From Oscillospiraceae bacterium (GTDB lineage Bacteria > Bacillota > Clostridia > Oscillospirales > Acutalibacteraceae): a stretch of DNA of 33,530 nucleotides. The DNA is taken from assembly GCA_910574935.1 (NCBI GenBank), contig CAJTCU010000025.1, forward strand, positions 1 to 33,530, read 5' to 3'. This document shows positions 7,611 through 15,602 of the stretch, in pieces. The first letter of the stretch is position 1. Each line of letters starts with the position of its first letter. The position numbers were made by a program, and so were the translations under genes. The notes beneath the pieces were generated by a model, which was given only the letters and a program-made list of their open reading frames with translations, had not been told where the DNA came from and made no database searches.

Positions 7611-8645
7611 TTATTTCGGTTGTACGGTCACCTTCATCTTCCGGCTCTCAGAGGCTTTCAGTACCTCGCTATAGATAGCCGGATATTTCTCCTTGAGTGC
7701 CTTTGAATCGGGCCGGCGGGTGGTGCGGGTCACAAAGTCAATGAGCAGCTTATCACCAGTAGTTTCCAGAACCGCGTGCTCATGCTCGCGCATGATTTCA
7801 GCAATGCGGACACTGTGCGCCTCTACTTCTTTCTCAAAGGTTTTCTTGTCCTGGTCGCACTCGCGGATCTTGTCTTGCAGCACGGCAATGCGCCGCAAAG
7901 CGGGCTCATACTTGCCGGAGAACTCCATAGTTGGCAGTCCCTTCACGCTGGGCCCGTAGATTTTTGCCAAAGATTCCAGCGCCAGCTTGGGCGCGACGCC
8001 GGACATCGTAGGCGGTTTGTCATGTTCAAGGCTCCAGATCCATTCCTCTAAGCGCTCAAAAATCATGTCCTCTTTGGCCTGGTCGCGGGTAATTTCCGGC
8101 ATAGCCATATTAAGGTCAGGGTTATTGCCCCAGATTGCGGAGAACGCACCCAGCTCTACGTCGGCAACTGCCATATAGAAACGTAACTGCAGCTCATAGT
8201 GCAGGGGAATGGCATCGTCGGCCCAATCGAAGGCTTTATGGTAAGTACAACTTTTGCACTCCAAGATTCCCGGCTCGCCGGTAGGTTTTGCGAAGCGCCG
8301 GTCGAAGTTCGCCAAGGCGTAAGGGTGGTCGGCGTGCTGGTACAGGTTGGTGTCGTCAGTTACGGTATACCCGGTCTTTTTGCCAAACCAGTGGGCGGCG
8401 ACAGGCTCCAAAAGGTGGCCCATCTCCATTTGACCGGCATTGGCGCTCTTGGACGGCTTGAGCTGTCCCTTCTTGATTTTCCACAGCTCCAGCGGCGTTA
8501 TCCAGGGCGAAAGGCCAAAGATAGCTGCCACATCACTACCGCCGACCGTGTACGGAATGTCACCCTTGGGGCCGTGCATACGGCAGTCGAGCCAGTCCTG
8601 TTCGCTCATGCTGGCGGTGTTGCAGAGGATAATCGGGTTTGCCAT
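7611..8645 (-). CDS. YqaJ-family (lambda-exonuclease-like) nuclease, 344 aa
   Basis: A 5'-3' double-strand DNA exonuclease of the PD-(D/E)XK superfamily that exposes single strands for annealing. Residues 35-49 show GGSDVAAIFGLSPW, the usual YqaJ opening. E80, D115 (NFDR) and E129-x-K131 (ILECKS) form the expected metal-binding set, with a downstream YELQLRFYM glutamine motif. The C-terminal 130 residues add a coiled coil. The ATG shares one base with the stop of the DUF932-like gene (TAATG), so translation is coupled. It pairs functionally with the putative annealing protein downstream. Confidence 0.9.
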   Translation of the reverse strand: MANPIILCNTASMSEQDWLDCRMHGPKGDIPYTVGGSDVAAIFGLSPWITPLELWKIKKGQLKPSKSANAGQMEMGHLLEPVAAHWFGKKTGYTVTDDTNLYQHADHPYALANFDRRFAKPTGEPGILECKSCTYHKAFDWADDAIPLHYELQLRFYMAVADVELGAFSAIWGNNPDLNMAMPEITRDQAKEDMIFERLEEWIWSLEHDKPPTMSGVAPKLALESLAKIYGPSVKGLPTMEFSGKYEPALRRIAVLQDKIRECDQDKKTFEKEVEAHSVRIAEIMREHEHAVLETTGDKLLIDFVTRTTRRPDSKALKEKYPAIYSEVLKASESRKMKVTVQPK

Positions 8646-9784
8646 TAGTAATCCACCCCCTTTGCCAGGTCATAGTCCGACCAGCGGAGGTTCAGGGCAC
8701 GGGCCATATTCTCCTCAACGGACAGGATCTTGCTCTCGGGAGCGCCCTGGGTCTTGAGGATGAAGGGTATCTCCTGCATGGCGAAGTATACGTCATGGGC
8801 CGTGGCGGTGTTTCCACCCAGAGCCATTTCGTACATGGCGATAGCCTCAACTGCGGCCTTTTTCGGCAGGCTCAGCTTCTTGCATACCCGGGTCATGGCG
8901 TTTATAGGGTAATCCAGCTCTACCTCCAGGAGCTTTTGCAGTTTGCCCACCAGGTCGCCGAACTGGGCGAAAACCTGGTCTAAGGCGCACTCGAAATCGG
9001 AAACCTTGCGGCCCTTTCTGTGGTCTACTGCTACGCACTCGCCGATGTGGATAGGAAACTGGCTACCTATGAGCAAGGCCGATACTTTTGCTGAAGCTGT
9101 GCCAGTGTCCGAAGTCATGAACCGGATGCCCGGTGTGAGCTTTGCGGCGAGGCTGGTTTTCCCCTGGGCCGCCAGCAGCTTGGCATAGGTGCCCAGCAGG
9201 TCTTCTTTCTGGTCGGGCATACTCCAGGATGCGCTGACTATGGAGTGGTCACAATAACCGCCCTCGAACTGGTTACCTGGGAAGCGTGCGTCCAGCTTGG
9301 CCTTGAGGGTCAGGAGCAGCTCATCCACCGGCAGCACAGCATAGTCGCTTTCACCCCCGGAATGGACTGCCGAAACCTTCTCGTCGCGGATAAGTAGCAG
9401 AGCTTCGTCGCCAAACAGGGTCATGCAGGCGTTGAGGATGTCGGCCAGCTTATCACGCTTGAGCTTGGGCAGGGCCGTGCCGCTGATTTTGGCCCGACCG
9501 AGAAGACTTTTGTAGGCCGTGTCTCGGACGGGATAGTAGCCGCTGTCCATCTTCATGGCGAGGCCCAGATTGTGTGCGGTGTCCTCTATCGCCTCGCGGC
9601 TGATGCCGGGGGCAAATGAGGAAAGGTCGCTGTAGAGCGGGGCGTTCTTGTCCAGGGGCTCCACACGGAGGTCTTTGACCCGGCGGCGTTCCCATTGGCT
9701 CTCTTTGGTCTGGTTCTCGTGGTATCCCAGCATGGCGGGGAAATCCGGGAACGTGGTGAAGAATTTGTCCTGGCAGGTTGACAT
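8645..9784 (-). CDS. DUF932-like protein, 379 aa
   Basis: Function unknown. The central part (SGYYPVRDTAYKSLLGRAKI, a conserved arginine region LLLIRDEKVSAVHS, and YAVLPVDELL) resembles DUF932 proteins found on phages and plasmids next to recombination genes. The C-terminal third is helical. The start at 9784 is set by AAAGGGAG; the frame is open to 9877, but that extension runs through the terminator in the leader. It is the first gene of the operon reading into YqaJ, RecD2, the helical protein, the annealing protein and primase, and is the gene directly controlled by leader L1. Confidence 0.6.
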   Translation of the reverse strand: MSTCQDKFFTTFPDFPAMLGYHENQTKESQWERRRVKDLRVEPLDKNAPLYSDLSSFAPGISREAIEDTAHNLGLAMKMDSGYYPVRDTAYKSLLGRAKISGTALPKLKRDKLADILNACMTLFGDEALLLIRDEKVSAVHSGGESDYAVLPVDELLLTLKAKLDARFPGNQFEGGYCDHSIVSASWSMPDQKEDLLGTYAKLLAAQGKTSLAAKLTPGIRFMTSDTGTASAKVSALLIGSQFPIHIGECVAVDHRKGRKVSDFECALDQVFAQFGDLVGKLQKLLEVELDYPINAMTRVCKKLSLPKKAAVEAIAMYEMALGGNTATAHDVYFAMQEIPFILKTQGAPESKILSVEENMARALNLRWSDYDLAKGVDY

Positions 9785-9837
9785 TTTGATACTCCCTTTC
9801 TTTTGCCAGTACCGGCCCGATTCGGTTGTGAGTGGAA

Positions 9838-9963
9838 ACAAAAAAGTGCCATCCGGGTTTGCTCTTGGCAAACTCAAATGACACTATGCTACTCTGTTAC
9901 TTTGTCCGTTTGGGGAACCTAATACTATAATGCTGTTTTATCAGGTTTTCTTGGCTTTGTCAA
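9838..9963 (-). promoter_or_regulatory. Leader L1: promoter, 5' leader and attenuator before the recombination operon
   Basis: On the minus strand, TTGACA (9958-9963), a 17-bp spacer and TAAAAC (9935-9940) are followed by a leader beginning TATAGTATTAGGTTCC, a small GTTCC/GGAC hairpin, the motif GTAACAGAG (9892-9900) and a terminator (9840-9885). The -35 lies inside the XRE gene and the -10 ends at its stop. Order and spacing match leaders L2-L4 even though the -10 is poor. Confidence 0.6.
9840..9885 (-). terminator. L1 attenuator/terminator
   Basis: AGTGTCATTTG pairs with CGGATGGCACT (inner pair GTTTGC/GCAAAC), then TTTTTTG. It also ends transcripts of the XRE gene. Confidence 0.75.
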
Positions 9964-10321
9964 TCTCCTTCTGCAGCTTCTTGGTAGCCTTGTCTCTCTC
10001 CTTTGACTGCTGGATCTGAAGCCTCAAGAGGGCGTATATCTTCTCGCGCTCGCCATCGGAGAGGTCTTCCATCATTTTGGAGAGCCTATTAGGCTGCTGA
10101 TCCGCCGAATGTTCCAGGATATCGCAGAAAACCGCGTCGGCGGGGACCTCCAGCACAGTGAGGATGCCTATAAGCTTATCCACGCCAGGATAATATTTCC
10201 CCCGCTCAACAGCGGAGATGTAGTGCTCATCTTTTCCCACCGCATTTCCAAGCTTCTTTTGTGATATTCCTTTATCTTTGCGGCACTCCTGGATGCGCCG
10301 GCCCAGCATAACTTTCCACAC
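9941..10321 (-). CDS. XRE-family HTH transcriptional regulator, 126 aa
   Basis: A DNA-binding repressor-type regulator. Residues 7-60 form a Cro/CI-like helix-turn-helix (GRRIQECRKDKGISQKKLGNAV, then HYISAVERGKYYP). The C-terminal half is helical, ending in a lysine-rich coiled coil (KATKKLQKEIDKAKK), likely for dimerisation or DNA contact. It lies between the toxin-antitoxin operon and the recombination operon, and its stop overlaps the L1 promoter, so it is a candidate regulator of that operon. An upstream promoter and a GTATAC/TTTCA-type inverted arrangement suggest autoregulation. The ATG has no strong ribosome site (AAGGTTGTG), so its level may be low. Confidence 0.88.
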   Translation of the reverse strand: MWKVMLGRRIQECRKDKGISQKKLGNAVGKDEHYISAVERGKYYPGVDKLIGILTVLEVPADAVFCDILEHSADQQPNRLSKMMEDLSDGEREKIYALLRLQIQQSKERDKATKKLQKEIDKAKKT

Positions 10322-10369
10322 AACCTTATACCTCTGCTCTTTGAAAATTCATCCCAACCTTGTAGCTTT

Positions 10370-10398
10370 AGTATACACGTTTCACGCTCATAAATTAA
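10370..10398 (-). promoter_or_regulatory. Probable promoter of the XRE gene
   Basis: On the minus strand, TTAATT (10393-10398), a 17-bp spacer and TATACT (10370-10375). Around it, TGAAAC and GTTTCA half-sites next to GTATAC-like boxes on both sides may be operators. Confidence 0.4.
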
Positions 10399-10452
10399 GG
10401 ACTTGAAACATTGGGTATAAATGTGTAACATCGGATTTTGAAAGAAAATTTT

Positions 10453-10487
10453 CAAAAAAGTTGGGCAGCTCGTGATTTGAGCCGCCC
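10453..10487 (-). terminator. Terminator after the PIN/RelB pair
   Basis: On the minus strand GGGCGGCTC pairs with GAGCTGCCC and is followed by AACTTTTTTG, 8 bp after the toxin stop. Confidence 0.8.
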
Positions 10488-10494
10488 TCATGGG

Positions 10495-10917
10495 TCAATT
10501 ATCACTTTTTTCGGAGAGAATCAAGTCCAGCATTTGCCGGGGCGTAACCACAAAGGGCTTCACCGGGAAATGCTTGAGATTACCGGTAACCAGGTAGGCG
10601 TCGTCAGTCTTCCGCTGTTCCATAACGACCTCGTAGAAGACCGCGTCTTTGGAGTCAGGAATGATATCTTCTATGGGCCCAGCGTCAACTGGAACCCCAC
10701 ACTTCACAATGGAATCCAGGATAATCTTGACCGCTCTCGGTTCAAACTTAAACTTGGGGCGGAATAAAACTTCGCTGTATTCAGCCAAGATTTCATCATT
10801 GTACAATGGGATAATACGCCCATTCCCAATTTCTTTCAGAATACCGTTCGGTGTGGAGTTGGCTTTAAGAGCAGCAGATACCAGAACATTGGTATCTATC
10901 ACGGCATAATATTTCAT
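10495..10917 (-). CDS. PIN-domain toxin (VapC-like RNase), 140 aa
   Basis: A metal-dependent ribonuclease toxin. The first acidic residue is in AVIDTNVLVSAAL; D-E residues follow in NDEILAEYSEVL, and the third cluster is KTDDAYLVTGNLKHFP with a late PFVVTPRQML. This is the PIN subclass often annotated as 'putative toxin-antitoxin system toxin component, PIN family'. The ATG overlaps the antitoxin stop (ATGA), giving coupled translation with antitoxin first. It is intact, unlike the second PIN gene at 24050-24453, with which it shares the opening IDTNVL-SAAL. Confidence 0.88.
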   Translation of the reverse strand: MKYYAVIDTNVLVSAALKANSTPNGILKEIGNGRIIPLYNDEILAEYSEVLFRPKFKFEPRAVKIILDSIVKCGVPVDAGPIEDIIPDSKDAVFYEVVMEQRKTDDAYLVTGNLKHFPVKPFVVTPRQMLDLILSEKSDN

Positions 10918-11222
10918 TCTGATCTCCTGCTGTCGCGCTCTCTCCTCGCCGCCGCGATCTCCTCGTTGATCTCCTCCAAGGTCATGTCAGCCGTACCGTT
11001 CCGCTGTGCCTCTGCTTGAGTCTCATGCAGCGCTTCCATAAGCCTGGAACTGCCGTTACCCTTAGGCAAAGTCATCCCAAAGGGTATGCCATTGACCAGC
11101 ACAGACCGTTTCAGAAACATCCTGACGGCTGTCGGAAGGTCTATCCCTAATTCCTCATACACTGAGGCCGCCTGTGCCTTGAGTTCATCATCGACACGCA
11201 CCTGTAACAGGCTGCTTGACAT
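10914..11222 (-). CDS. RelB/DinJ-family antitoxin, 102 aa
   Basis: A ribbon-helix-helix antitoxin. Residues 6-40 (LLQVRVDDELKAQAASVYEELGIDLPTAVRMFLKR) are the RelB/DinJ DNA-binding fold; the charged C-terminus (EEINEEIAAARRERDSR) should wrap the toxin. The second ATG (11222) is preferred because GGGGG lies 8 bases upstream; an in-frame ATG at 11228 is too close. RelB/DinJ antitoxins usually pair with RelE/YafQ toxins, so pairing with a PIN toxin is a mixed arrangement, though it occurs in clostridia. A palindrome on its promoter suggests autorepression. Confidence 0.85.
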   Translation of the reverse strand: MSSSLLQVRVDDELKAQAASVYEELGIDLPTAVRMFLKRSVLVNGIPFGMTLPKGNGSSRLMEALHETQAEAQRNGTADMTLEEINEEIAAARRERDSRRSE

Positions 11223-11249
11223 TTTCATGCCCCCAATCTGTATTTGTTT

Positions 11250-11286
11250 ATACTACAAGTATATGATATTCGAGCTGAAAAGTCAA
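11250..11286 (-). promoter_or_regulatory. Promoter and operator of the PIN/RelB pair
   Basis: On the minus strand, TTGACT (11281-11286), a 17-bp spacer and TATACT (11258-11263). The inverted repeat ATACT-3-AGTAT (11250-11262) overlaps the -10 box, as expected for an RHH antitoxin operator. Confidence 0.7.
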
Positions 11287-11307
11287 TAGCAACTTAGTGA
11301 TATAAGC

Positions 11308-11336
11308 AAAGGACACCGGCAAGCCGATGCCCTTTT
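11308..11336. terminator. Bidirectional-looking terminator
   Basis: AAAGGACACCGGC and GCCGATGCCCTTT pair with a 2-base loop, just after the Rpn-like gene on the minus strand. The T-tract is short on both sides. Confidence 0.6.
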
Positions 11337-11339
11337 AGA

Positions 11340-11915
11340 CTACTTTTCGTGGATTTCCGGAACTACTTTATCCAACTGAGCCAAGTAAAGAGAACTGGCA
11401 ACACCACACCCCTCGCTTGTCCCTCCGGCATTTACCCACCTGAGAAAGTCGCAAACATCAGGCGCGGCATTTGCCTCAGTAAAGCTCATATTCAGGATAA
11501 ATGCACTGGAACCGTCGTCAAATGGCGTATTGCCCAGAGTGCTGATTACTCTCCCGATCCGGCGAACCGCCTTTCCTCCGCCGAGCGGGTCATCCGTGCA
11601 GATGAAGATAATGCAGCTTTTCAGCGTCTCGTCCTCCAGGTTATCTGGGTTAAGGAAGTCCCTGTCCATAATGGCTTGGCTGGCCCGAAGGCGTTTTCCC
11701 AAGTCGTACTCCTCGACAAGCTGCAGGGAGATGTCGTAGGTCAGCCCATCGCGGGTAAAAGCATGGACGTGCGCGCCCAGTATCTGGTGCGTCGGCGCGG
11801 GAGTAATTTTGGTAATGCTCGTTTCCAGCAGACCCTCCAGCAGTGGGCGAATGTTTTCCGGCTCCTGCATGAAGCGGTGGAAAGCATCGTAATCGAAGTA
11901 AAATTTTCTGCTCAT
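11340..11915 (-). CDS. PD-(D/E)XK (Rpn-like) family protein, 191 aa
   Basis: The pattern LLEGLLETSITKITPAPTHQ, then a beta segment GLTYDISLQLVEEYDLGKRLRASQAIMDRDFL, then FICTDDPLGGGKAVRRIG resembles Rpn/PDDEXK_2 'recombination-promoting nuclease/putative transposase' proteins. These often report the state of proteins from mobile elements. The usual E-x-Q of the catalytic strand (IEMQ) is SLQL here, so the catalytic glutamate is missing and activity is doubtful. The start at 11915 follows AAGGAG; the gene lies 11 bp after the VWA gene and probably shares its transcript. A terminator closes the unit. Confidence 0.55.
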   Translation of the reverse strand: MSRKFYFDYDAFHRFMQEPENIRPLLEGLLETSITKITPAPTHQILGAHVHAFTRDGLTYDISLQLVEEYDLGKRLRASQAIMDRDFLNPDNLEDETLKSCIIFICTDDPLGGGKAVRRIGRVISTLGNTPFDDGSSAFILNMSFTEANAAPDVCDFLRWVNAGGTSEGCGVASSLYLAQLDKVVPEIHEK

Positions 11916-11926
11916 TTGCGTTCTCC

Positions 11927-14137
11927 TTATATTTTTATATGCTTCTTCACAACTGCCGTCAGCTTCCCCGGCAGTTGCTCCAAGTCCGTAATATCCAGGA
12001 AAGAATCACCATAGATCCGCTGGATATTGGGCTTATCATCGCCAATAGCGGCCGCCACAAAAACTACTCCCTTGCGCTGATACTCCTGCTTGATGCCCCT
12101 CAGATCCTCCTCGGCGGCAGTACCATCATAGCCGGTATCAGCAGGCTGACCGTCTGATACGAGAATCAGAATCTTGACCGCCTCCGGGCGCTTAGAAAGC
12201 CGCTCCGCAACAAACCTCAGAGCCGCGCCATCCCGGTTGCTGCCCCTTGCACCGATGTCCATAAGCCGGTAGCGATCGTCGCTGTCAAAGCCGTCGAACT
12301 CGGCATAAGAATACAGCTCGACTGTGTTCCAACCTGTAGAATGTCCATAGACCATTATAGGAATGTCCAGACTATCACAAAAATCGTGCAAGATAATAGC
12401 TGCCGCGCGGGCATAGGTGCAACGGTCTCCACTGCACATAGAGCCGGACTCGTCTACCAACAACCCAACGGCCAGCTCAGGTATCTCGTTGGGGAGGTTG
12501 TTCTTGTAGAACACCTTGCCATCATTCCGGCACAGAGCGTGGGTATCGAGCCTTCTGCCCATGACCAGCCCCGTTTGCTTGCCGCCCTGACGGTGTTCTT
12601 TGAGCTCCTTCTGAATGCTTCGCTGGAGCTGCTTGGAAATCGTCACCAGTCGGGGTGCGACGGTATCGTACTTTTCCATGAGGTCGGTGTCCACGCTGGC
12701 GATACGGTTGATTCTGATGTTCACGCCGCTATGAATGTCGCCGTAGGAGATGCTGTTGGCCATTTCGTTGAGCTCAGTAAGCCGCTCGTTTTCCAACTGT
12801 TTACAGGCGGCACGCTCGGCCATTTTGTCCAGCATACGGTCGATATCTGACGCGGCTTTGTCGTACTGCTCACGCTCGTAATCAGCGTTGTACTCAGCGG
12901 TGCCGCCTACCGGCTCAGACAGAGAGCTGGTCTGGTGGTAGGGAATACGACCACCCTCGGAGTCGGTGACGTCCTGCTTTCCGGTTTTAGTGCCCTCCCC
13001 TTCCAGGGGCGGTAAATCTTTGTCGGACTGTGCGGGGTCTTCCTCAGTGGGCTCGTCCTTGCTGTCATCAGATTCATCATTGCCCGCTTCAGCATCCTCA
13101 TGGGTCTTGGCACGGTTTGCCGCCGTCGCGGAAGCGCCCCCGGAGCTGCCTGCTCCTGGAACAGGCGTGCCGCCAGTGCCAACAGTAGTCGCGCCGGGCA
13201 TACCGCCTAAACTCTTTTTGACCGCGTCCGACATGGACTCAGCCGCCTCTTTTGCCGCCTTGAGCTTTTCACAATAGTCCTGGATATGCTCCCAACAGCG
13301 CACTAGAATCAGATTTACGGTGCGTAGCCGGGTCTTGGGGTCGGGGTCGGTTATCGAGCGGTCAAGCTGGGTTATAAGGTCGAAGATGGTCTGGATACGA
13401 ATATCGTCCAAATTCTCATCACCGTATTTGATTTCGCCGTACTTCACATAGGACAGCATGACCTCCAAAATACTCTGAAAAATGTGGCACGAACCGTCGT
13501 CCTCATATTGTTTCAGGTCAGTGACGGTGCCCATTTCTTCCCACATTTTTTCGCGCAAAACAGAAAGCCCAAAGCCCAGCGTACCTGGAAAATCGTTGAG
13601 CATACGGTTTTCAATGTAGCCATCCTCCAGCACGTTGGAGATAAAATGCGATACCTCCTTTACGGCCTCCAGATTCTTTGGGTCTGCCTTGAGGTATGCC
13701 CACATGGCCTTCTCATTGGCGAAGTCCTCTGACGTGTGCAGGGTGGGCGGTTCCGGATACCACATACCACGTTCCATATAGTTTGCCTGGGTCTGAGGCT
13801 GCAAAAAATCGGTATACAGCACATGGCCCAGCTCATGGGCGAACATCCCGCATACGATCTGATACCGGTTCTCTCGGCCCTTGGTCTTAGTCACCATCGG
13901 GTGGCCTGTGTTGATGTGTATAGTCATATTGTCCGTGCAGGCAACGCTGCCTGATTTGGGCTCCCAGCTTAGCTGCACTCTCACCTGGCGGCCGTACTTA
14001 TAGCGCCGTGTCTGGGCGGCGGCCATGTCCTCGAAATGTCCTGCCAGCACACGGCTGGTGAAGAACTGCCGGTCAGTTATCTTGCTCCGCTTCTCGTTGA
14101 GCAGCTTTTTTACCAGTTTGTGGTTTACTCTTGCCAT
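11927..14137 (-). CDS. Zincin-like + VWA-domain protein (CobT/NorD-like), 736 aa
   Basis: A large cytoplasmic protein. Residues 101-105 are HELGH, with a downstream conserved NVLEDGYIENRM (168-179) that could give the third metal ligand. Residues about 310-420 are a low-complexity Gly/Ala then acidic linker. A C-terminal VWA domain begins at about 555 and has the MIDAS motif DESGS (562-566), a later Thr, and SDGQP. CobT, NorD and related proteins normally work with a MoxR-type AAA ATPase as chaperones or metal inserters; no MoxR gene is seen here. Forms like this recur on clostridial plasmids, but the substrate is unknown. The ATG has GGAGG 8 bp upstream and follows a terminator, suggesting conditional read-through from the ssb operon. 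Confidence 0.75.
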   Translation of the reverse strand: MARVNHKLVKKLLNEKRSKITDRQFFTSRVLAGHFEDMAAAQTRRYKYGRQVRVQLSWEPKSGSVACTDNMTIHINTGHPMVTKTKGRENRYQIVCGMFAHELGHVLYTDFLQPQTQANYMERGMWYPEPPTLHTSEDFANEKAMWAYLKADPKNLEAVKEVSHFISNVLEDGYIENRMLNDFPGTLGFGLSVLREKMWEEMGTVTDLKQYEDDGSCHIFQSILEVMLSYVKYGEIKYGDENLDDIRIQTIFDLITQLDRSITDPDPKTRLRTVNLILVRCWEHIQDYCEKLKAAKEAAESMSDAVKKSLGGMPGATTVGTGGTPVPGAGSSGGASATAANRAKTHEDAEAGNDESDDSKDEPTEEDPAQSDKDLPPLEGEGTKTGKQDVTDSEGGRIPYHQTSSLSEPVGGTAEYNADYEREQYDKAASDIDRMLDKMAERAACKQLENERLTELNEMANSISYGDIHSGVNIRINRIASVDTDLMEKYDTVAPRLVTISKQLQRSIQKELKEHRQGGKQTGLVMGRRLDTHALCRNDGKVFYKNNLPNEIPELAVGLLVDESGSMCSGDRCTYARAAAIILHDFCDSLDIPIMVYGHSTGWNTVELYSYAEFDGFDSDDRYRLMDIGARGSNRDGAALRFVAERLSKRPEAVKILILVSDGQPADTGYDGTAAEEDLRGIKQEYQRKGVVFVAAAIGDDKPNIQRIYGDSFLDITDLEQLPGKLTAVVKKHIKI

Positions 14138-14165
14138 TTTGGGCCTCCAATTCGATTATGATAGG

Positions 14166-14193
14166 GAAAAAGGGCCAGACTTACCGCCTGGCC
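14166..14193 (-). terminator. Terminator before the VWA gene
   Basis: On the minus strand GGCCAGGC pairs with GTCTGGCC and is followed by CTTTTTCCC, between the 188-aa gene and the VWA gene. Confidence 0.7.
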
Positions 14194-14214
14194 GTTCCCA
14201 TTATTCCTGTGATA

Positions 14215-14781
14215 CTATTTTGCCTGAGTCAAGCAGATACTTGGCAAAGTCGTGCTCGGTTTGACCCGGAGGTAGACGTTGTCGCACAGAATTGCCATGG
14301 TATTTGTGGTGACAGCGTTATCTGGAAAGCCCGACACATACTGGTCGTAATACTCCTTGAAGTTCTGCTCAAATTCCTCGTCCTTAGCGAGGAACGGGAA
14401 CATAGCCATCACCACAGCGGCCCCATCCCTGCCTGCATTGTTCAGCACATAGTTTTCGCTGGTCTCGGTATTCTTGTCGTAGACCGTAGCCAGAATTGTT
14501 CCAGTACCGCTGTCAAAAACCGCCAGATGGTAAGCGTCCGGGCTCATGGAGGATTTGTATTCCGCCACGGAGCGGTGGTCGATCACGCCCACAGCGCCCT
14601 CGCCGGAACCGTTCATGCAAGCGCAAACGGCGTTCAGCGCTTTTATGACCGTGCAGCAGAGAGTCGCTTGCCTGCCGTCGCCGTATTTTGAAGCCACCGG
14701 GATCCTCTTGTTGGTGACCGTATCGAAAGGCGGCGGCAGCGGACGGCCGAAGTTGAAAAGGTTATTCAGGCCGGTACTCAT
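14215..14781 (-). CDS. Hypothetical protein, 188 aa
   Basis: No recognised family. The start at 14781 is chosen because TTAGGAG lies 9 bases upstream; the in-frame ATG at 14787 is too close. It overlaps the upstream gene by 20 bp. The product looks like a compact alpha/beta enzyme-like or regulatory fold (LCCTVIKALNAVCACMN, AYHLAVFDSGTGTILATVYD, GRDGAAVVMAMFPFL), with four cysteines but no clear metal motif and no membrane segment. Second downstream of ssb in a likely operon, so a role in element maintenance is possible but unproven. Confidence 0.65.
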   Translation of the reverse strand: MSTGLNNLFNFGRPLPPPFDTVTNKRIPVASKYGDGRQATLCCTVIKALNAVCACMNGSGEGAVGVIDHRSVAEYKSSMSPDAYHLAVFDSGTGTILATVYDKNTETSENYVLNNAGRDGAAVVMAMFPFLAKDEEFEQNFKEYYDQYVSGFPDNAVTTNTMAILCDNVYLRVKPSTTLPSICLTQAK

Positions 14782-15508
14782 TTTCATCAGCTCCTAACAT
14801 GATTTTTATGCCCTCGGCAAGGACTTTTGTCTTGAAACCAGCTCGGGCCAGTTCGGTGCAGATGTCCTGCCAGCTTTGGGCTACGGGAAGTTCCGTTTCC
14901 GATACCAGCAGATGGGTAAGGCCATTTTTCGCAGCCTCGTCGCACCGGGAGCCCAGATCGGACAGGTGTGCGTCCACCCACTGGAAAGCCAGGAGGGAGT
15001 AGTTGTCAGGCTCATTTTCCTCCGGCTCAGGGGCGGCTGGCGGCTTGGTAGGGGCAACGGTGATGCCCTCATACTTCAAGCCGGTCACCTGCAGGTTTTG
15101 GTACAGCACCTGTGCCCGGCGGTAGCCTCCAGCACGGTTCAGGAGGATGTACACCTCGTGGCCCTCCATGATTAGTTTCTGGGCAGAGGGAAACTCCCAT
15201 ACCCAGCGGGCATTTGGGTAATCCCGCGCTACCAGCTCAGTTATTCTCTGGCAAATCGTGGAGAACGCCAGGTTTTCCAGGTCGCGCTGGGTGGGCGTGG
15301 GGGCTGGGATAGGTTCTGCCGGTACGAACGGCACAAGTTGGGTGGACTTTGCCCTTTTGGATTTCACCAGAGTGCGTGCAACAACTGCCAGCCCATAGAT
15401 GATAAGAAAAATCACCATAGGCCAGAATCGGCACACATAACAGGCCATAATTGCCAGGCCAACGATTTTGAGCGAATCCAGAAGCGGGCTTCGTTTTGTC
15501 TCCTGCAT
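14762..15508 (-). CDS. Hypothetical membrane-anchored protein, 248 aa
   Basis: No recognised family. The ATG at 15508 has AAAGGAG; a longer frame to 15562 would run through a terminator and is rejected. Residues about 10-45 contain one or two membrane segments (VGLAIMACYVCRFWPMVIFLIIYGLAVVA). A basic patch, a proline-rich linker (PAEPIPAPTPTQ) and a soluble domain follow, with a conserved-looking NARWVWEFPSA, VYILLNRAGGYRRAQVLY and a second proline-rich linker. Topology suggests a cytoplasmic C-terminal domain. It lies downstream of ssb, separated by a terminator hairpin. Confidence 0.65.
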   Translation of the reverse strand: MQETKRSPLLDSLKIVGLAIMACYVCRFWPMVIFLIIYGLAVVARTLVKSKRAKSTQLVPFVPAEPIPAPTPTQRDLENLAFSTICQRITELVARDYPNARWVWEFPSAQKLIMEGHEVYILLNRAGGYRRAQVLYQNLQVTGLKYEGITVAPTKPPAAPEPEENEPDNYSLLAFQWVDAHLSDLGSRCDEAAKNGLTHLLVSETELPVAQSWQDICTELARAGFKTKVLAEGIKIMLGADENEYRPE

Positions 15509-15532
15509 GGCAGGCTCCTTTCTCCTGAACGC

Positions 15533-15571
15533 AAAAAAGCGCACAATAAGCAAAATACTCATTGTACGCTC
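15533..15571 (-). terminator. Terminator between ssb and the membrane protein gene
   Basis: On the minus strand AGCGTACAATGAG pairs with CTTATTGTGCGC and is followed by TTTTTTGCG. It resembles the second terminators of leaders L3 and L4 (AGCG-TACA ... GTGCGCTTTTTT). Confidence 0.75.
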
Positions 15572-15602
15572 TAAATACGCTCAGATTTCATTTTTGTGTG
15601 CC

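Noticed and set aside
10914-11222. Pairing of the RelB/DinJ antitoxin with the RelE-like toxin at 28114
   Set aside because: Each toxin gene overlaps its own antitoxin gene and each pair has its own promoter and operator.
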